Positions 27,948 to 37,055 of a DNA stretch of 64,000 nucleotides are shown here, in pieces. The notes beneath the pieces were generated by a model. It saw only the letters and a program-made list of their open reading frames with translations, was not told the origin of the DNA and made no database searches. This DNA comes from Butyribacter intestini (GTDB taxonomy: Bacteria; Bacillota; Clostridia; Lachnospirales; Lachnospiraceae): NCBI GenBank assembly GCA_001414325.1, contig LLKB01000005.1, forward strand, positions 106,354 to 170,353. Reading direction: 5' to 3'. How positions within the stretch are numbered: position 1 is the first letter of the stretch; the number at the start of each line of letters is the position of its first letter. The translations under genes were made by a program, and so were the position numbers.

Positions 27948-28955
27948 CTATTCAATAATAAGATTTTCTTTTATTTTTTCATTTATCTTTTCTTCATTGA
28001 ACTGTATACACTGTCTTATAGCCTGAGTTATCTCAACACTTGTTGAACTTCCGTGGGCTTTCACTACAAGCCCGTTTAAACCGAGCAAAGGTGCTCCTCC
28101 CTGGTCTGATGTATCAAACTGCTTAAGTGTTGATTTAAGTGCAGGTTTGATAAGAAGTGCTCCTATTTTACTTCTGAGGCTTGACATAAGTCCCTCTTTT
28201 ACTTTTCCAAGAAGTGTTGCTGCAAGACCTTCATATAATTTAAGGATTACATTTCCAACAAATGCCTCACATACTATAACATCTGCATCTCCCTTTGGTA
28301 TATCCCTTGCCTCTATACTTCCAACAAAATTTATATCTTTACATTCTTTGAGTAATGGATATGTCTCTTTTACGAGCATATTTCCTTTTTCTTCCTCAGC
28401 ACCAATGTTTACAATGGCAACACGGGGGTTTTTTATGCCGACTATCCTCTCCATATATATTGAGCCCATCTTTGCAAACTGAACAAGATGAGATGCTCTG
28501 GCATCCACATTTGCTCCACAGTCAATAAGAAGTGCTGGACCTTTTGCTGTAGGAATAAGCGGTGCGAGAGGCGAACGCTCTACGCCTTTGATTCTACCCA
28601 CAACAAACTGACCACCAACAAGTATTGCACCTGTACTTCCGGCTGATACGAAAGCATCCGCTTCGCCATGTTTTACAAGGTTCATACCGACAACAATAGA
28701 TGACTGTTTCTTTTTTCTTATAGCCATTACCGGTGGTTCATCAAATCCTATAATATCCTCTGCATGAACTATAGTTATACGCTCTTTATCATAAGTATAT
28801 TTAGCAAGCTCTGATTTAATGTCATCAGTTCTTCCCACCAGTACAACATTTATCTTTTCATTTTCATTAACAGCATCAACGGCACCTTTTATCGGTGCTT
28901 CAGGTGCATTGTCACCACCCATGGCATCAACTACTACTTTAATAATATCACTCAT
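27948..28955 (-). CDS. plsX: Phosphate acyltransferase PlsX
   Basis: Converts acyl-ACP to acyl-phosphate, the first step of phospholipid synthesis with PlsY. 335 residues, typical length. Family segments: VVDAMGGDNAPEAPIKGAVD at the N-terminus, FVSAGSTGAILVGG, LIDCGANVDA and CEAFVGNVILKLYEG. It is a soluble peripheral enzyme. GAGGTG precedes the ATG. It appears to head the plsX-acpP-rnc-smc-ftsY run, with a miniature element inserted upstream. Confidence 0.95.
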   Translation of the reverse strand: MSDIIKVVVDAMGGDNAPEAPIKGAVDAVNENEKINVVLVGRTDDIKSELAKYTYDKERITIVHAEDIIGFDEPPVMAIRKKKQSSIVVGMNLVKHGEADAFVSAGSTGAILVGGQFVVGRIKGVERSPLAPLIPTAKGPALLIDCGANVDARASHLVQFAKMGSIYMERIVGIKNPRVAIVNIGAEEEKGNMLVKETYPLLKECKDINFVGSIEARDIPKGDADVIVCEAFVGNVILKLYEGLAATLLGKVKEGLMSSLRSKIGALLIKPALKSTLKQFDTSDQGGAPLLGLNGLVVKAHGSSTSVEITQAIRQCIQFNEEKINEKIKENLIIE

Positions 28956-29056
28956 ATTTCACCTCATACTGTATTTTTTTATAATCAGTTTTTTATACAC
29001 AATTTTCATTTTACTAAAAAACTTAAAATAGTGCAAGTTAAAACAGCAAAACCGAC

Positions 29057-29256
29057 AAAAAGCCGTAACAGTTCAGCCAAAAAAAAGATAAGTCAATAAT
29101 ACACGAGCTTGCTCGATGTATTATTGGCTTGTTTTTTGGGGCGGAATAGCCTTTCATTTATAAATGAAATAAACATAAGCTGCGTAGCAGCGGCTGACAG
29201 CTTGCTGGCAGGTTTATGAATTTATTAAATGCAAGGCTGAACTGTTACAAAAAGCC
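29057..29256. mobile_element. 184-bp miniature inverted-repeat element with 8-bp direct repeats
   Basis: Perfect 14-bp terminal inverted repeats GTAACAGTTCAGCC (29065..29078) and its complement (29235..29248) bound 184 bp with no coding frame. The octamer AAAAAGCC directly abuts both ends (29057..29064 and 29249..29256), as a target duplication would. Inside are a 15-bp hairpin built on CAATAATACA/GTATTATTG, the palindrome TTTCATTTATAAATGAAA, and a GCTGC-TAG-GCAGC-type stem. No transposase is encoded, so it would need one in trans. It lies in the 356-bp gap between plsX and cheR. Confidence 0.8.
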
Positions 29257-29298
29257 TGTTAACTATCTTCACTGTCCACATACAAAAACAAACATAAC

Positions 29299-29329
29299 AA
29301 AAAGCAGCCTGCTACCTGGCTGCCTTTTT
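29299..29329 (-). terminator. Terminator overlapping the 3' end of cheR
   Basis: AAAAAGGCAGCC and GGCTGCTTTTT pair around an eight-base loop on the minus strand. The left arm lies inside the last cheR codons. It is symmetrical and could work in both directions. Confidence 0.75.
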
Positions 29330-30094
29330 ATAGAAAAATGATTTATATGTAGAAAAGCCTGAATCTCCAGGTGATATTATCTGTTCTGTACTTCCAACAA
29401 ACAATATGCCGTCACTTTTTAGAGACGCATTAAACTTTTTATATATTTCCGCCTTAGCTTCCTCCGTAAAATAAATCATCACATTTCTGCAGATTATCAT
29501 ATTGCAATCTGAAGGATATGTATCCTTTAAAAGGTTGTGTTGTTTAAATTCTACGCATTTCTTTATATCATCCGAAATCTGATAACTTTTTGTACCGACT
29601 TTAGTAAAATATTTCGTGATATATTCTTTTGGAAGTCCCTTAAGACTCTTTTCATCATACAATCCAATATGAGCTTTTTCAAGAACAACCCTGTCAAGAT
29701 CGGTTGCTATGACCTTTATTTTATTTAAAGGTATAAATTTTGAGAGAAGCATTACAAGCGTATATGGTTCATCTCCCGTTGAACACGCCGCACTCCATAT
29801 CTTGAGATTATTTCCAAAACGCTCGAAAAGGTATGGAAGTATCTCGTTTTCAAGAAGTTTCCACTGCTCAGGATTACGATAAAACTCTGATACATTTATC
29901 GTAAGATAGGTAACAAAATCATCGAGCATTTTTTTATCTGATTTGATAGCTTCTATATATTCATCATAACTTTTTATATTATTTTTTGTTATCAACGAAT
30001 CAATACGCCTTTTCATCTGTCTTTCTTTGTAACTACTAAGATCAATCTTCGTAAGCTGATATACTTTTTCTTTAAACTTTTCATAATCGCCCAT
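29312..30094 (-). CDS. cheR: Chemotaxis protein-glutamate O-methyltransferase CheR
   Basis: Methylates glutamates of chemoreceptors using S-adenosylmethionine. 260 residues: an N-terminal helical domain (YEKFKEKVYQLTKIDLSSYK) and a catalytic domain with the SAM site IWSAACSTGDEPYTLVMLL near 100-118 and the CRNVMIYF segment. No other chemotaxis gene is close, so it is an orphan within the window. It implies a motile or formerly motile organism. GGAGG precedes the ATG. It follows rpsA by 76 bp with a terminator between them. Confidence 0.94.
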   Translation of the reverse strand: MGDYEKFKEKVYQLTKIDLSSYKERQMKRRIDSLITKNNIKSYDEYIEAIKSDKKMLDDFVTYLTINVSEFYRNPEQWKLLENEILPYLFERFGNNLKIWSAACSTGDEPYTLVMLLSKFIPLNKIKVIATDLDRVVLEKAHIGLYDEKSLKGLPKEYITKYFTKVGTKSYQISDDIKKCVEFKQHNLLKDTYPSDCNMIICRNVMIYFTEEAKAEIYKKFNASLKSDGILFVGSTEQIISPGDSGFSTYKSFFYKKAAR

Positions 30095-30119
30095 TCTCTC
30101 GTCCCTCCTTAATCAAAAA

Positions 30120-30145
30120 CGCCAATCCGAACAAACGGACTGGCG
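30120..30145 (-). terminator. Terminator of rpsA
   Basis: CGCCAGTCCG and CGGATTGGCG form a 10-bp stem (one G-U pair) around a six-base loop on the minus strand, followed by TTTTTG. It separates rpsA from cheR. Confidence 0.85.
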
Positions 30146-30170
30146 CTTCCAAGAACATCCTGTGTTCTGA

Positions 30171-31262
30171 TTACTCAGTTACTTCCTCTTCTTCCTGATC
30201 ATTGTCATTTAAAAGAGCTTTTATACTTAAGCTGATCTTATGGTCTTCTGAATTAAAGTCAACAACCTTTGCTTCTACTTCCTGACCAACCTTTAATACA
30301 TCTGAAGGCTTATCTACATGCTCTCTTGAAATCTGTGAAACATGGAGTAATGCATCAACTCCCGGCTCAAGCTCAACAAAAGCACCGAAATCGGCCATTC
30401 TTGCAACTTTGCCTTTCACAACAGAACCTACGCTGTATTTATCAGCAGCGTTTAACCAAGGGTTCTGATCCTCAAACTTAAGGCTGAGTGCAATCTTATC
30501 ATCCTTGATGTCTTTGATAAGAACTTTTGTCTTGTCTCCGACATTAAATACTTTTCTAGGATTCTCAACACGACCCCATGACATTTCTGAGATATGGAGA
30601 AGTCCGTCTGCTCCGCCTAAATCAATAAATGCACCAAAGTCTGTAAGATTCTTAACTGTTCCTTCTACAACATCTCCAACATGGATTCTTGCGAATAATT
30701 CTTCCTGAAGTTTCTTCTTTTCTGCAACTAAAAGCTGCTTTCTGTCACCGATGATTCTTCTCTTCTTAGGATTGAACTCACTGATAACAAACTCTATTTC
30801 CTGTCCTGCATACTTTGAAAGATCTTTCTCGTATGTGTCTGATACAAGACTTGCAGGGATAAATACCTTTGTCTCTTCAACAACAACACTTAATCCACCT
30901 GTTAATACATCTGTTACAGTTGCCTTTAATACAGTGTGATTCTCGAAAGCTTCTCTGATGTGCTCATTACTCTGCTCCATAGCTAAACGCTTGTATGTGA
31001 GAAGAACCTGTCCCTCACCGTCGTTTACTTTAAGAACTTTAGCTTTCATCTTGTCGCCCTCTTTAACAACTTCTCTAAGGTCGATGCCTGACTGATTGCT
31101 GTATTCATTTCTTGTAATGATACCGTCAGCCTTATAACCGATATTTAAGATGATCTCGTCTTCCTTAACGCTGATAACTGTCCCTTCTACAATCTCTCCA
31201 TTGTGGATTGTTACTAATGATTCTTCCAATAACTGTTCAAATTCATTATTCATTTCTGACAT
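30171..31262 (-). CDS. rpsA: S1 RNA-binding domain protein (RpsA homologue)
   Basis: 363 residues with four S1 domains starting near residues 17, 103, 188 and 274; the last two are the best kept (GDVVEGTVKNLTDFGAFIDL; GSVVKGKVARMADFGAFVEL). It is a Firmicutes-type S1 that binds mRNA and may assist initiation. Its ATG at 31262 has AGGAGG nine bases upstream, all inside ispH, and the two genes overlap by 17 bp. In some Clostridia IspH and S1 are a single fused polypeptide; here they are separate but coupled. Confidence 0.92.
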   Translation of the reverse strand: MSEMNNEFEQLLEESLVTIHNGEIVEGTVISVKEDEIILNIGYKADGIITRNEYSNQSGIDLREVVKEGDKMKAKVLKVNDGEGQVLLTYKRLAMEQSNEHIREAFENHTVLKATVTDVLTGGLSVVVEETKVFIPASLVSDTYEKDLSKYAGQEIEFVISEFNPKKRRIIGDRKQLLVAEKKKLQEELFARIHVGDVVEGTVKNLTDFGAFIDLGGADGLLHISEMSWGRVENPRKVFNVGDKTKVLIKDIKDDKIALSLKFEDQNPWLNAADKYSVGSVVKGKVARMADFGAFVELEPGVDALLHVSQISREHVDKPSDVLKVGQEVEAKVVDFNSEDHKISLSIKALLNDNDQEEEEVTE

Positions 31263-32094
31263 ATGATTGAACCTCCTTAATAATATTATTTGGGGTTGAA
31301 GCCCCGGCAGTAATACCCACGCTACGAAAAGATTGAAATTGCTTCAAATCCAGGTCATCAAGTGTCTGTATAAAATATGTGTTCTCACACTCTTTTCTAC
31401 AAATTTCATAAAGTTTCTGGGTGTTTGAACTATGTTTTCCACCTATTACTAACATCGCGTCGGATTGCCTCGCAATAGTACCCGCTTCTGTCTGACGCTC
31501 TTCGGTAGCGTTGCAAATTGTATTCATAACATCTATATCATAACTCTTTTTGGATAAAATATCAACTATATCTTTGAATTTCTTGTAATTAAATGTCGTT
31601 TGTGACACAATACACAATTTTTTGCCGCCGAAATTGTCTAGTTTTTCAGCCTCCGAAGCACTTTCTATAACTATCGGTTTGCTGACGCACCAGCCTTTTA
31701 TCCCCTCTACTTCAGGATGATTATCACTTCCGACAATCACAACCGTTTTCCCATCCTCAGATGCCTGCTTTACTATTTTGTGTATCTTTGACACAAAAGG
31801 ACAGGTCGCATCAACGATATTTACTTTTTTTTCTTTAAGTGCATTTATGACATTCTGCGGCACTCCGTGTGAACGTATTATTATAGTTGTATTTTCTTTT
31901 TCACTTATATCATTAACAGAATCTATGACTTTTACACCTTTTTTTTCTAAATCTTTTACTACCTGCTCATTGTGGATGATAGGTCCGAGTGTAAATACCC
32001 TGTTATCTTTCTTAGCCTCAGCATATACCATGTCAACGGCACGCCTGACTCCGAAACAAAATCCTGCACTCTTTGCAGTTGTAACTTCTCTCAT
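31246..32094 (-). CDS. ispH: 4-hydroxy-3-methylbut-2-enyl diphosphate reductase
   Basis: Last enzyme of the non-mevalonate isoprenoid pathway, reducing HMBPP to IPP and DMAPP. 282 residues. Iron-sulfur ligands are Cys13 (SAGFCFGVRRAV), Cys98 (VDATCPFV) and Cys194 (NTICNATEERQ). GGGAG four bases upstream supports the ATG at 32094 over one eight codons earlier. cmk lies upstream across a hairpin-rich insertion. It overlaps rpsA by 17 bp, with the rpsA ribosome site inside its last codons. Confidence 0.95.
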   Translation of the reverse strand: MREVTTAKSAGFCFGVRRAVDMVYAEAKKDNRVFTLGPIIHNEQVVKDLEKKGVKVIDSVNDISEKENTTIIIRSHGVPQNVINALKEKKVNIVDATCPFVSKIHKIVKQASEDGKTVVIVGSDNHPEVEGIKGWCVSKPIVIESASEAEKLDNFGGKKLCIVSQTTFNYKKFKDIVDILSKKSYDIDVMNTICNATEERQTEAGTIARQSDAMLVIGGKHSSNTQKLYEICRKECENTYFIQTLDDLDLKQFQSFRSVGITAGASTPNNIIKEVQSYVRNE

Positions 32095-32167
32095 ATCGCT
32101 CCCTTTTATCCGTGACAATGGCTTTTCTTAACATAACCTGAAAGCACATTCTCCGATGATTTTATTT

Positions 32168-32337
32168 TGTAGCTTCAAAAGTTTACTGTTCACACCTACA
32201 GTGCGACCAGTAACGATTACAGCCCATTATAAATGCATCTTCGATGCATGGGGCTGTAATCCCATAAAATTCAGTCATTGGCGCATAGCTTGACAGCAAA
32301 TGTCAAGCTTGCGAATGAGCTGTAGCTTCAAATGTTT
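32168..32337. mobile_element. 136-bp hairpin insertion flanked by 17-bp direct repeats at the cmk 3' end
   Basis: The cmk 3' sequence AAACATTTGAAGCTACA (minus strand, 32321..32337) recurs at 32168..32184 with one mismatch. Between them, 32185..32320 holds three stem-loops: GCTTGACA/TGTCAAGC, a long GATTACAGCCC/GGGCTGTAATC stem with an inner ATGCATC/GATGCAT, and a TTACTG/CAGTAA stem with mismatches. After the downstream repeat copy, AAA TAA in the cmk frame looks like the original end of the gene. It has no coding capacity. Confidence 0.65.
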
Positions 32338-32977
32338 CAATTATCGCATCAACCACCTGCTCAATGCTCATATCAGACGAGTCGATAAGCACGGCATCCT
32401 CAGCCTGCTTTAAAGGTGCTGTCTTCCTGTTCATATCCTGCTCGTCCCTTGCTATTATATCTTTCTCTATCTGGTCGATGTCACACTCTATTCCTCTTTC
32501 AACCTGCTCTTTATATCTTCTTCTCGCTCTCTCTTTCGCACTCGCCGTAAGGAATATCTTTGTCTTTGCATCAGGCAGTACACATGTTCCTATATCCCTG
32601 CCATCCATTATGACATTTTTCTGTGCAGCAAGCTGTCTCTGGAGATTTAAGAGTTTTTCTCTTACAGCAGGATATTTTGATATATTTGAAGTCATCATGC
32701 TGACCTGTTCTGTTCTGATAAAGTCATTTACATTTTCTCCATTTAAGATAACCTGCTGTGCACCGTCAACATAATCTATCGAAACATCAATATCCACACA
32801 TTTTTCACTTATTGTCTTTTCATCCTCGGCTTTCACACCGGCTCTTATAAAATAAAGTGCTATTGCCCTATACATAGCTCCCGTGTCAACATAGATAAAA
32901 TCAAGTTTTTTTGCCGCCTTTTTTGCTATCGTACTTTTTCCGGCTCCTGCCGGTCCGTCTATTGCTATATTATACAT
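32303..32977 (-). CDS. cmk: Cytidylate kinase
   Basis: Phosphorylates CMP and dCMP. 224 residues: P-loop IDGPAGAGKSTIAK at 5-18, VDTGAMYRAIALYF, and MDGRDIGTCVLPDA with the lid KERARRRYKE. The ATG at 32977 follows GGAGGG; longer readings start inside unrelated sequence. The last residues (AHSQA and the stop) are encoded by an inserted hairpin element; a duplicate of the old 3' end lies about 150 bp downstream and would have given an end in EATK. The YhiN-like gene lies upstream. Confidence 0.95.
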   Translation of the reverse strand: MYNIAIDGPAGAGKSTIAKKAAKKLDFIYVDTGAMYRAIALYFIRAGVKAEDEKTISEKCVDIDVSIDYVDGAQQVILNGENVNDFIRTEQVSMMTSNISKYPAVREKLLNLQRQLAAQKNVIMDGRDIGTCVLPDAKTKIFLTASAKERARRRYKEQVERGIECDIDQIEKDIIARDEQDMNRKTAPLKQAEDAVLIDSSDMSIEQVVDAIIETFEATAHSQA

Positions 32978-33030
32978 ATTTCCCTCCGTTGTCCTGTTAT
33001 GTGCTCTCAAAATCTTCTAAACGAAGAATT

Positions 33031-34260
33031 TCAGTTCATTCCTGCAAGATACCCTGTTGACCATGCTATCTGAAGATTGTACCCTCCCGTGACCGCATCG
33101 AGATCAAGAACCTCTCCGGCAAAGAAAAGACCCTTAACTTTCTTTGATTCCATAGTCCCCGGATTTATCTCCTTAACCGACACACCGCCTTTTGTTATTA
33201 TGGCTTCATTAAATCCACGCAGACTGTCTATCTTAAATGTCACTCCCTTTAAAAGACTGACTAGCTTATGTCTTTCTTCTTTTGTTATGTTATTTACCTG
33301 TTTCTGCTCATCAATACCTGAAAGTTCCACTATCACCGGAATCAGTTTTGACGGCAGAAGCCTTGACAGACTGTTCTTAAAATAACTGTTTTTATTTTCG
33401 GAAAAATCTCTGAGTATCCTCTCATCAAGCTGTTCATTTGACAAAGCAGGTTTTAAGTCTATACTTATCTTTACATCAGACATATCCTTACCTGCAACAA
33501 GTGTACTCGCACTAAGTACAAGTGGTCCGCTCACGCCAAAATGCGTAAACAGCATCTCGCCAAGTTCCTCATATACAGCCCTGCCTTTATCGGTAAGCGT
33601 CATTTTCACATTTCTAAGTGAAAGCCCTTGCAATCTCTTTGGTATATCAGAGTCAATATTAAACGGCACAAGTGACGGATAACGTTTTGTCACCTTTATG
33701 TCTGCATCTTTTGCAAATTTATAGCCGTCCCCGGTCGAGCCTGTTGACTGGTAAGAACAGCCGCCTGTCGCAACTATAACTTTATCAGCCGTATAATTTT
33801 CACTCCTGCTGCCCGACTGTACTTCTACACCTTTGCATATACCGTCTTCAATATCTATTTTATTTACCTTTGTATTTAAAAGTATCTTTACTTTTCTTTT
33901 TTCAAGTGCTTTTTTCAGTGTCCTTATCACATCAGATGACTTATCAGACTCCGGAAAAACCCTGTTTCCGCGTTCAGTCTTTATCTTAAGTCCTTCGCTT
34001 TCTAAAAAGTCCATCATGCGGTAACTGTCAAATGTATAAAAAGCACTGTATAAAAACTTTGGATTTGACCTTACATTTTTCAGCAGATTTTCAACATCGC
34101 TGTCATTTGTTATATTACATCTTCCCTTGCCGGTGATATAAACTTTTTTTCCAAGTTTTTCGTTCTTTTCGATAAGAAGCACACTATCTCCCGACTCTGC
34201 GGCAGATATAGCAGCCATAATTCCTGCTGCTCCTCCTCCGACAACTATTACTTTATCCAT
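33031..34260 (-). CDS. NAD(P)/FAD-dependent oxidoreductase, YhiN/HI0933 family
   Basis: A 409-residue flavoprotein. The FAD motif VVGGGAAGIMAAISAAESG starts at residue 5, followed by IEKNEKLGKKVYITGKGRCN, the family's RCN(I)TN signature. Near the C-terminus are the GGVSVKEINPGTMESKKVKG and GEVLDLDAVTGGYNLQIAWS blocks. The substrate is unknown; some relatives have been proposed as tRNA or anaerobic reductases, but I would not choose one. It is often found upstream of cmk in Clostridia, as here (53 bp). GAAAGG precedes the ATG. Confidence 0.88.
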   Translation of the reverse strand: MDKVIVVGGGAAGIMAAISAAESGDSVLLIEKNEKLGKKVYITGKGRCNITNDSDVENLLKNVRSNPKFLYSAFYTFDSYRMMDFLESEGLKIKTERGNRVFPESDKSSDVIRTLKKALEKRKVKILLNTKVNKIDIEDGICKGVEVQSGSRSENYTADKVIVATGGCSYQSTGSTGDGYKFAKDADIKVTKRYPSLVPFNIDSDIPKRLQGLSLRNVKMTLTDKGRAVYEELGEMLFTHFGVSGPLVLSASTLVAGKDMSDVKISIDLKPALSNEQLDERILRDFSENKNSYFKNSLSRLLPSKLIPVIVELSGIDEQKQVNNITKEERHKLVSLLKGVTFKIDSLRGFNEAIITKGGVSVKEINPGTMESKKVKGLFFAGEVLDLDAVTGGYNLQIAWSTGYLAGMN

Positions 34261-34280
34261 CTTTTGTCAGCCTTTCTGTA

Positions 34281-34829
34281 TCACATTTTTCCGTCGTCAA
34301 GAACTTTCCAGTTCTTAATGAGATAATCCACAAGTGATATTACCGTCAGAGCGATAGCCGCATAGATAAATATATTTTCGATAATATCTATCACTTCACC
34401 GTCAAAATTCACAATAAGGAGCACTGACATCACCATCTGGACAGTGGTCTTAATCTTGCCCCACCAGCTTGCAGCGAGCACAATGCCCTCATTTGCGGCA
34501 ACAAGTCTGAAACCACTTATGATAAACTCTCTGCTTATGATAACAATAACTCCCCATACCGGCATAGGATTATCAGGTACAGATACAAAACATATGAGTG
34601 CCGTGCTGACAAGCAGTTTATCTGCAAGCGGATCCATAAACTTTCCGAAGTTTGACACAAGATTGTATTTCCTTGCAATAAATCCGTCAAGCGTATCCGT
34701 AAGTGATGCTATGATAAAGATTGCAACGGCAATATACTTAGAATTTCCGACAACATCCGTAAGCATAAAAAATGCAAAGAACGGTATCATTATAACTCTC
34801 AACATTGTTATTTTATTTGGTAGATTCAT
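34281..34829 (-). CDS. pgsA: CDP-diacylglycerol-glycerol-3-phosphate 3-phosphatidyltransferase
   Basis: Makes phosphatidylglycerol phosphate, the committed step to anionic phospholipids, in the membrane. 182 residues with about five hydrophobic segments. The CDP-alcohol phosphotransferase signature is present from DTLDGFIARKYN through GKFMDPLADKLL, with all catalytic Asp residues. rimO ends 12 bp upstream, so translation may be coupled. GAGAGGATC precedes the ATG. Confidence 0.94.
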   Translation of the reverse strand: MNLPNKITMLRVIMIPFFAFFMLTDVVGNSKYIAVAIFIIASLTDTLDGFIARKYNLVSNFGKFMDPLADKLLVSTALICFVSVPDNPMPVWGVIVIISREFIISGFRLVAANEGIVLAASWWGKIKTTVQMVMSVLLIVNFDGEVIDIIENIFIYAAIALTVISLVDYLIKNWKVLDDGKM

Positions 34830-34841
34830 ACTGTGATCCTC

Positions 34842-36167
34842 TCATTCTATTATTTCGGCTATAAGGTCATACTCATCTGATCTTGTTACCTCGACCTTAA
34901 CAAAATCGCCTGAATCAAGATTGTAATCTGACTGAATGAAAACATATCCGTCAACATCCGGAGCATCCATATATGTTCTCGCAATATATACTCCTTCGTC
35001 TGGAAGTCTTCCCTCTATCATTACCTCGTATATTTCTCCCACTCTTGAATTACTCTTGTCAAAAGCAATATCCTGCTGTATCTGCATTATCTCGTCACGC
35101 CTTGCTTCTTTGACTTCCTCGTCTATCTGACCGTCCATCTCAGCCGCAGGTGTGTCTTCTTCTCTTGAATAAGTAAATACGCCGAGCCTGTCAAACTCCA
35201 TTTTCTTTACAAACTCTTTTACCTGCTCAAAATCATCTTCCGTTTCACCCGGAAATCCCGTTATAAGAGTTGTCCTAAGTGCAATGTCAGGGATTTCCTC
35301 TCTGAGTTTTGCAACAGTTTTTTCTATCTGCTCCCTGTTCGTCCATCTTCCCATTCTCCTAAGCACATCATCTGAACCGTGCTGGATAGGCATATCAAGA
35401 TAATGGCAGACTTTCGGAAGATTTTTTATCGCAGATATAAGCTCATCCGTAATCTCCTCAGGATAACAATATAATATCCTTATCCATTTAAGCTCATCAA
35501 TCTTAGAAAGTTCCTCTAAAAGCTTTGGCAGACTCTTTTCGCCATAAATATCCTTACCGTAAAGGGTAGTCTCCTGTGCGACAAGGATAAGTTCCTTTGC
35601 TCCGTTTGCAACAAGATGTTTTGCCTGTGCGATAAGATTATCCATTGGAACACTTCTGTAATGACCTCTGACTTTTGGAATAACGCAGTAGGTACAACAC
35701 TTGTCACATCCCTCAGCAATCTTTAAGTACGCATAGTAACCGCCTGACATACTGTCTCTGTCGGTAAGCGGTGTCGGAAGATAATCAATGTCCTTTAAAG
35801 ACTCTAAAACTCCTTTGCCGCCTAAAGCTTCATTTATCTTTTCTGATAAATCCTCATATCCCATCGTTCCGACAATAAGGTCAACTTCAGGAATATCCTC
35901 CTTAATCTCATTGTGGTACCTCTGTGCAAGGCAGCCCGCTGCAACCAGAAGTTTGCATCTTCCCTCCTTGTAACCACCCATCTCAATAAGCGTGTTGATG
36001 CTCTCCTCTTTTGCATCACCTATAAAACAACAGGTATTTACAACAATAACATCCGCATCCTCAATATCATCCGTAAGGACAAAACCGTTTTTTCTAAGAG
36101 ATGTAATCATCATCTCACTATCCACAAGGTTCTTATCACATCCCAATGATACAAAAAATATATTCAC
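34842..36167 (-). CDS. rimO: Ribosomal protein S12 methylthiotransferase RimO
   Basis: A radical-SAM enzyme that adds a methylthio group to an Asp of ribosomal protein S12. 441 residues: N-terminal UPF0004 domain with SLGCDKNLVDSE, VVNTCCFIGDAKEESI and AAGCLAQRY (cluster Cys), the radical-SAM triad EGCDKCCTYCVIP near 150, and a C-terminal TRAM domain (about 375-441). SLGCDKN marks RimO rather than MiaB, whose gene lies at 42713..44179. The start is a GTG six bases after GAGG. Confidence 0.95.
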   Translation of the reverse strand: MNIFFVSLGCDKNLVDSEMMITSLRKNGFVLTDDIEDADVIVVNTCCFIGDAKEESINTLIEMGGYKEGRCKLLVAAGCLAQRYHNEIKEDIPEVDLIVGTMGYEDLSEKINEALGGKGVLESLKDIDYLPTPLTDRDSMSGGYYAYLKIAEGCDKCCTYCVIPKVRGHYRSVPMDNLIAQAKHLVANGAKELILVAQETTLYGKDIYGEKSLPKLLEELSKIDELKWIRILYCYPEEITDELISAIKNLPKVCHYLDMPIQHGSDDVLRRMGRWTNREQIEKTVAKLREEIPDIALRTTLITGFPGETEDDFEQVKEFVKKMEFDRLGVFTYSREEDTPAAEMDGQIDEEVKEARRDEIMQIQQDIAFDKSNSRVGEIYEVMIEGRLPDEGVYIARTYMDAPDVDGYVFIQSDYNLDSGDFVKVEVTRSDEYDLIAEIIE

Positions 36168-36187
36168 TGTATTCCTCTTTTCTATAA

Positions 36188-37027
36188 TTATTCTTCAACT
36201 GAGCTTACACAGTTATGCATAAGCATTGCGATAGTCATAGGACCTACTCCGCCCGGAACAGGTGTTATCGCACCGGCCTTTGGCTCTACATCTGCATAAT
36301 CAACATCTCCACAGAGTTTCCCGTTCTCATCTCTGTCCATTCCGACATCAATAACAACAGCCCCCTCTTTGATATAATCGGCAGTTACAAATTTTGTCTT
36401 ACCTATCGCAACGATAAGTATATCCGCACGTTTTGTAACTTCTTTTAAATCCTTTGTATGCGAATGGCAGATGGTAACAGTTCCGTTTTCCCTAAGCAAA
36501 AGCATAGACATAGGTTTCCCTACGATATTGCTTCTTCCTATGATGACGCACTCTTTACCGTCAATCTCTATATCAGAACGCTTCAAAAGCTGAATGATAC
36601 CTGCCGGTGTACATGAAACAAAACCTTTCTGTCCTATGCTAAGTCTTCCGACACTCTCAGGATGGAAACCGTCAACATCTTTTTCAGGTGCGATAGTCTT
36701 AATAACCTTATCCTCATCAATATGATTAGGAAGTGGAAGCTGAACCAAAATTCCATTAACTGAGTCATCTTTATTTAACTTCTCTACAAGTTCAAGAAGC
36801 TCTGCTTCCGTAGTCTCCTCCGGAAGTTCATACGCAAGTGATCTTATGCCAACATAAGCACAAGCCTTTTTCTTATTGCCAACATAAACAGTTGAAGCCG
36901 GGTTATTACCAACCTGAATAACCGCAAGAGTAACCTCAACACCCTTTTCCTTAAGAGCAGCCACTCTCTCCTTGAGTTCATCCTTAATCTCCTGTGAAAT
37001 CTTCTTACCATCAATTATCTTTGCCAT
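36188..37027 (-). CDS. folD: Bifunctional methylenetetrahydrofolate dehydrogenase/cyclohydrolase
   Basis: Interconverts 5,10-methylene- and 10-formyl-tetrahydrofolate with NADP+. 279 residues. Signatures: [18 protein letters not shown] with the catalytic Lys, [30 protein letters not shown], and the cofactor loop [18 protein letters not shown] take the ATG at 37027 (MAKIIDGKK) because the protein aligns from there; GAAAGG is about 12 bases upstream. A nucleoside kinase gene ends 28 bp upstream. Confidence 0.95.
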   Translation of the reverse strand: MAKIIDGKKISQEIKDELKERVAALKEKGVEVTLAVIQVGNNPASTVYVGNKKKACAYVGIRSLAYELPEETTEAELLELVEKLNKDDSVNGILVQLPLPNHIDEDKVIKTIAPEKDVDGFHPESVGRLSIGQKGFVSCTPAGIIQLLKRSDIEIDGKECVIIGRSNIVGKPMSMLLLRENGTVTICHSHTKDLKEVTKRADILIVAIGKTKFVTADYIKEGAVVIDVGMDRDENGKLCGDVDYADVEPKAGAITPVPGGVGPMTIAMLMHNCVSSVEE

Positions 37028-37055
37028 ATTATGTCGTTTCCTTTCTGTCATTTAT

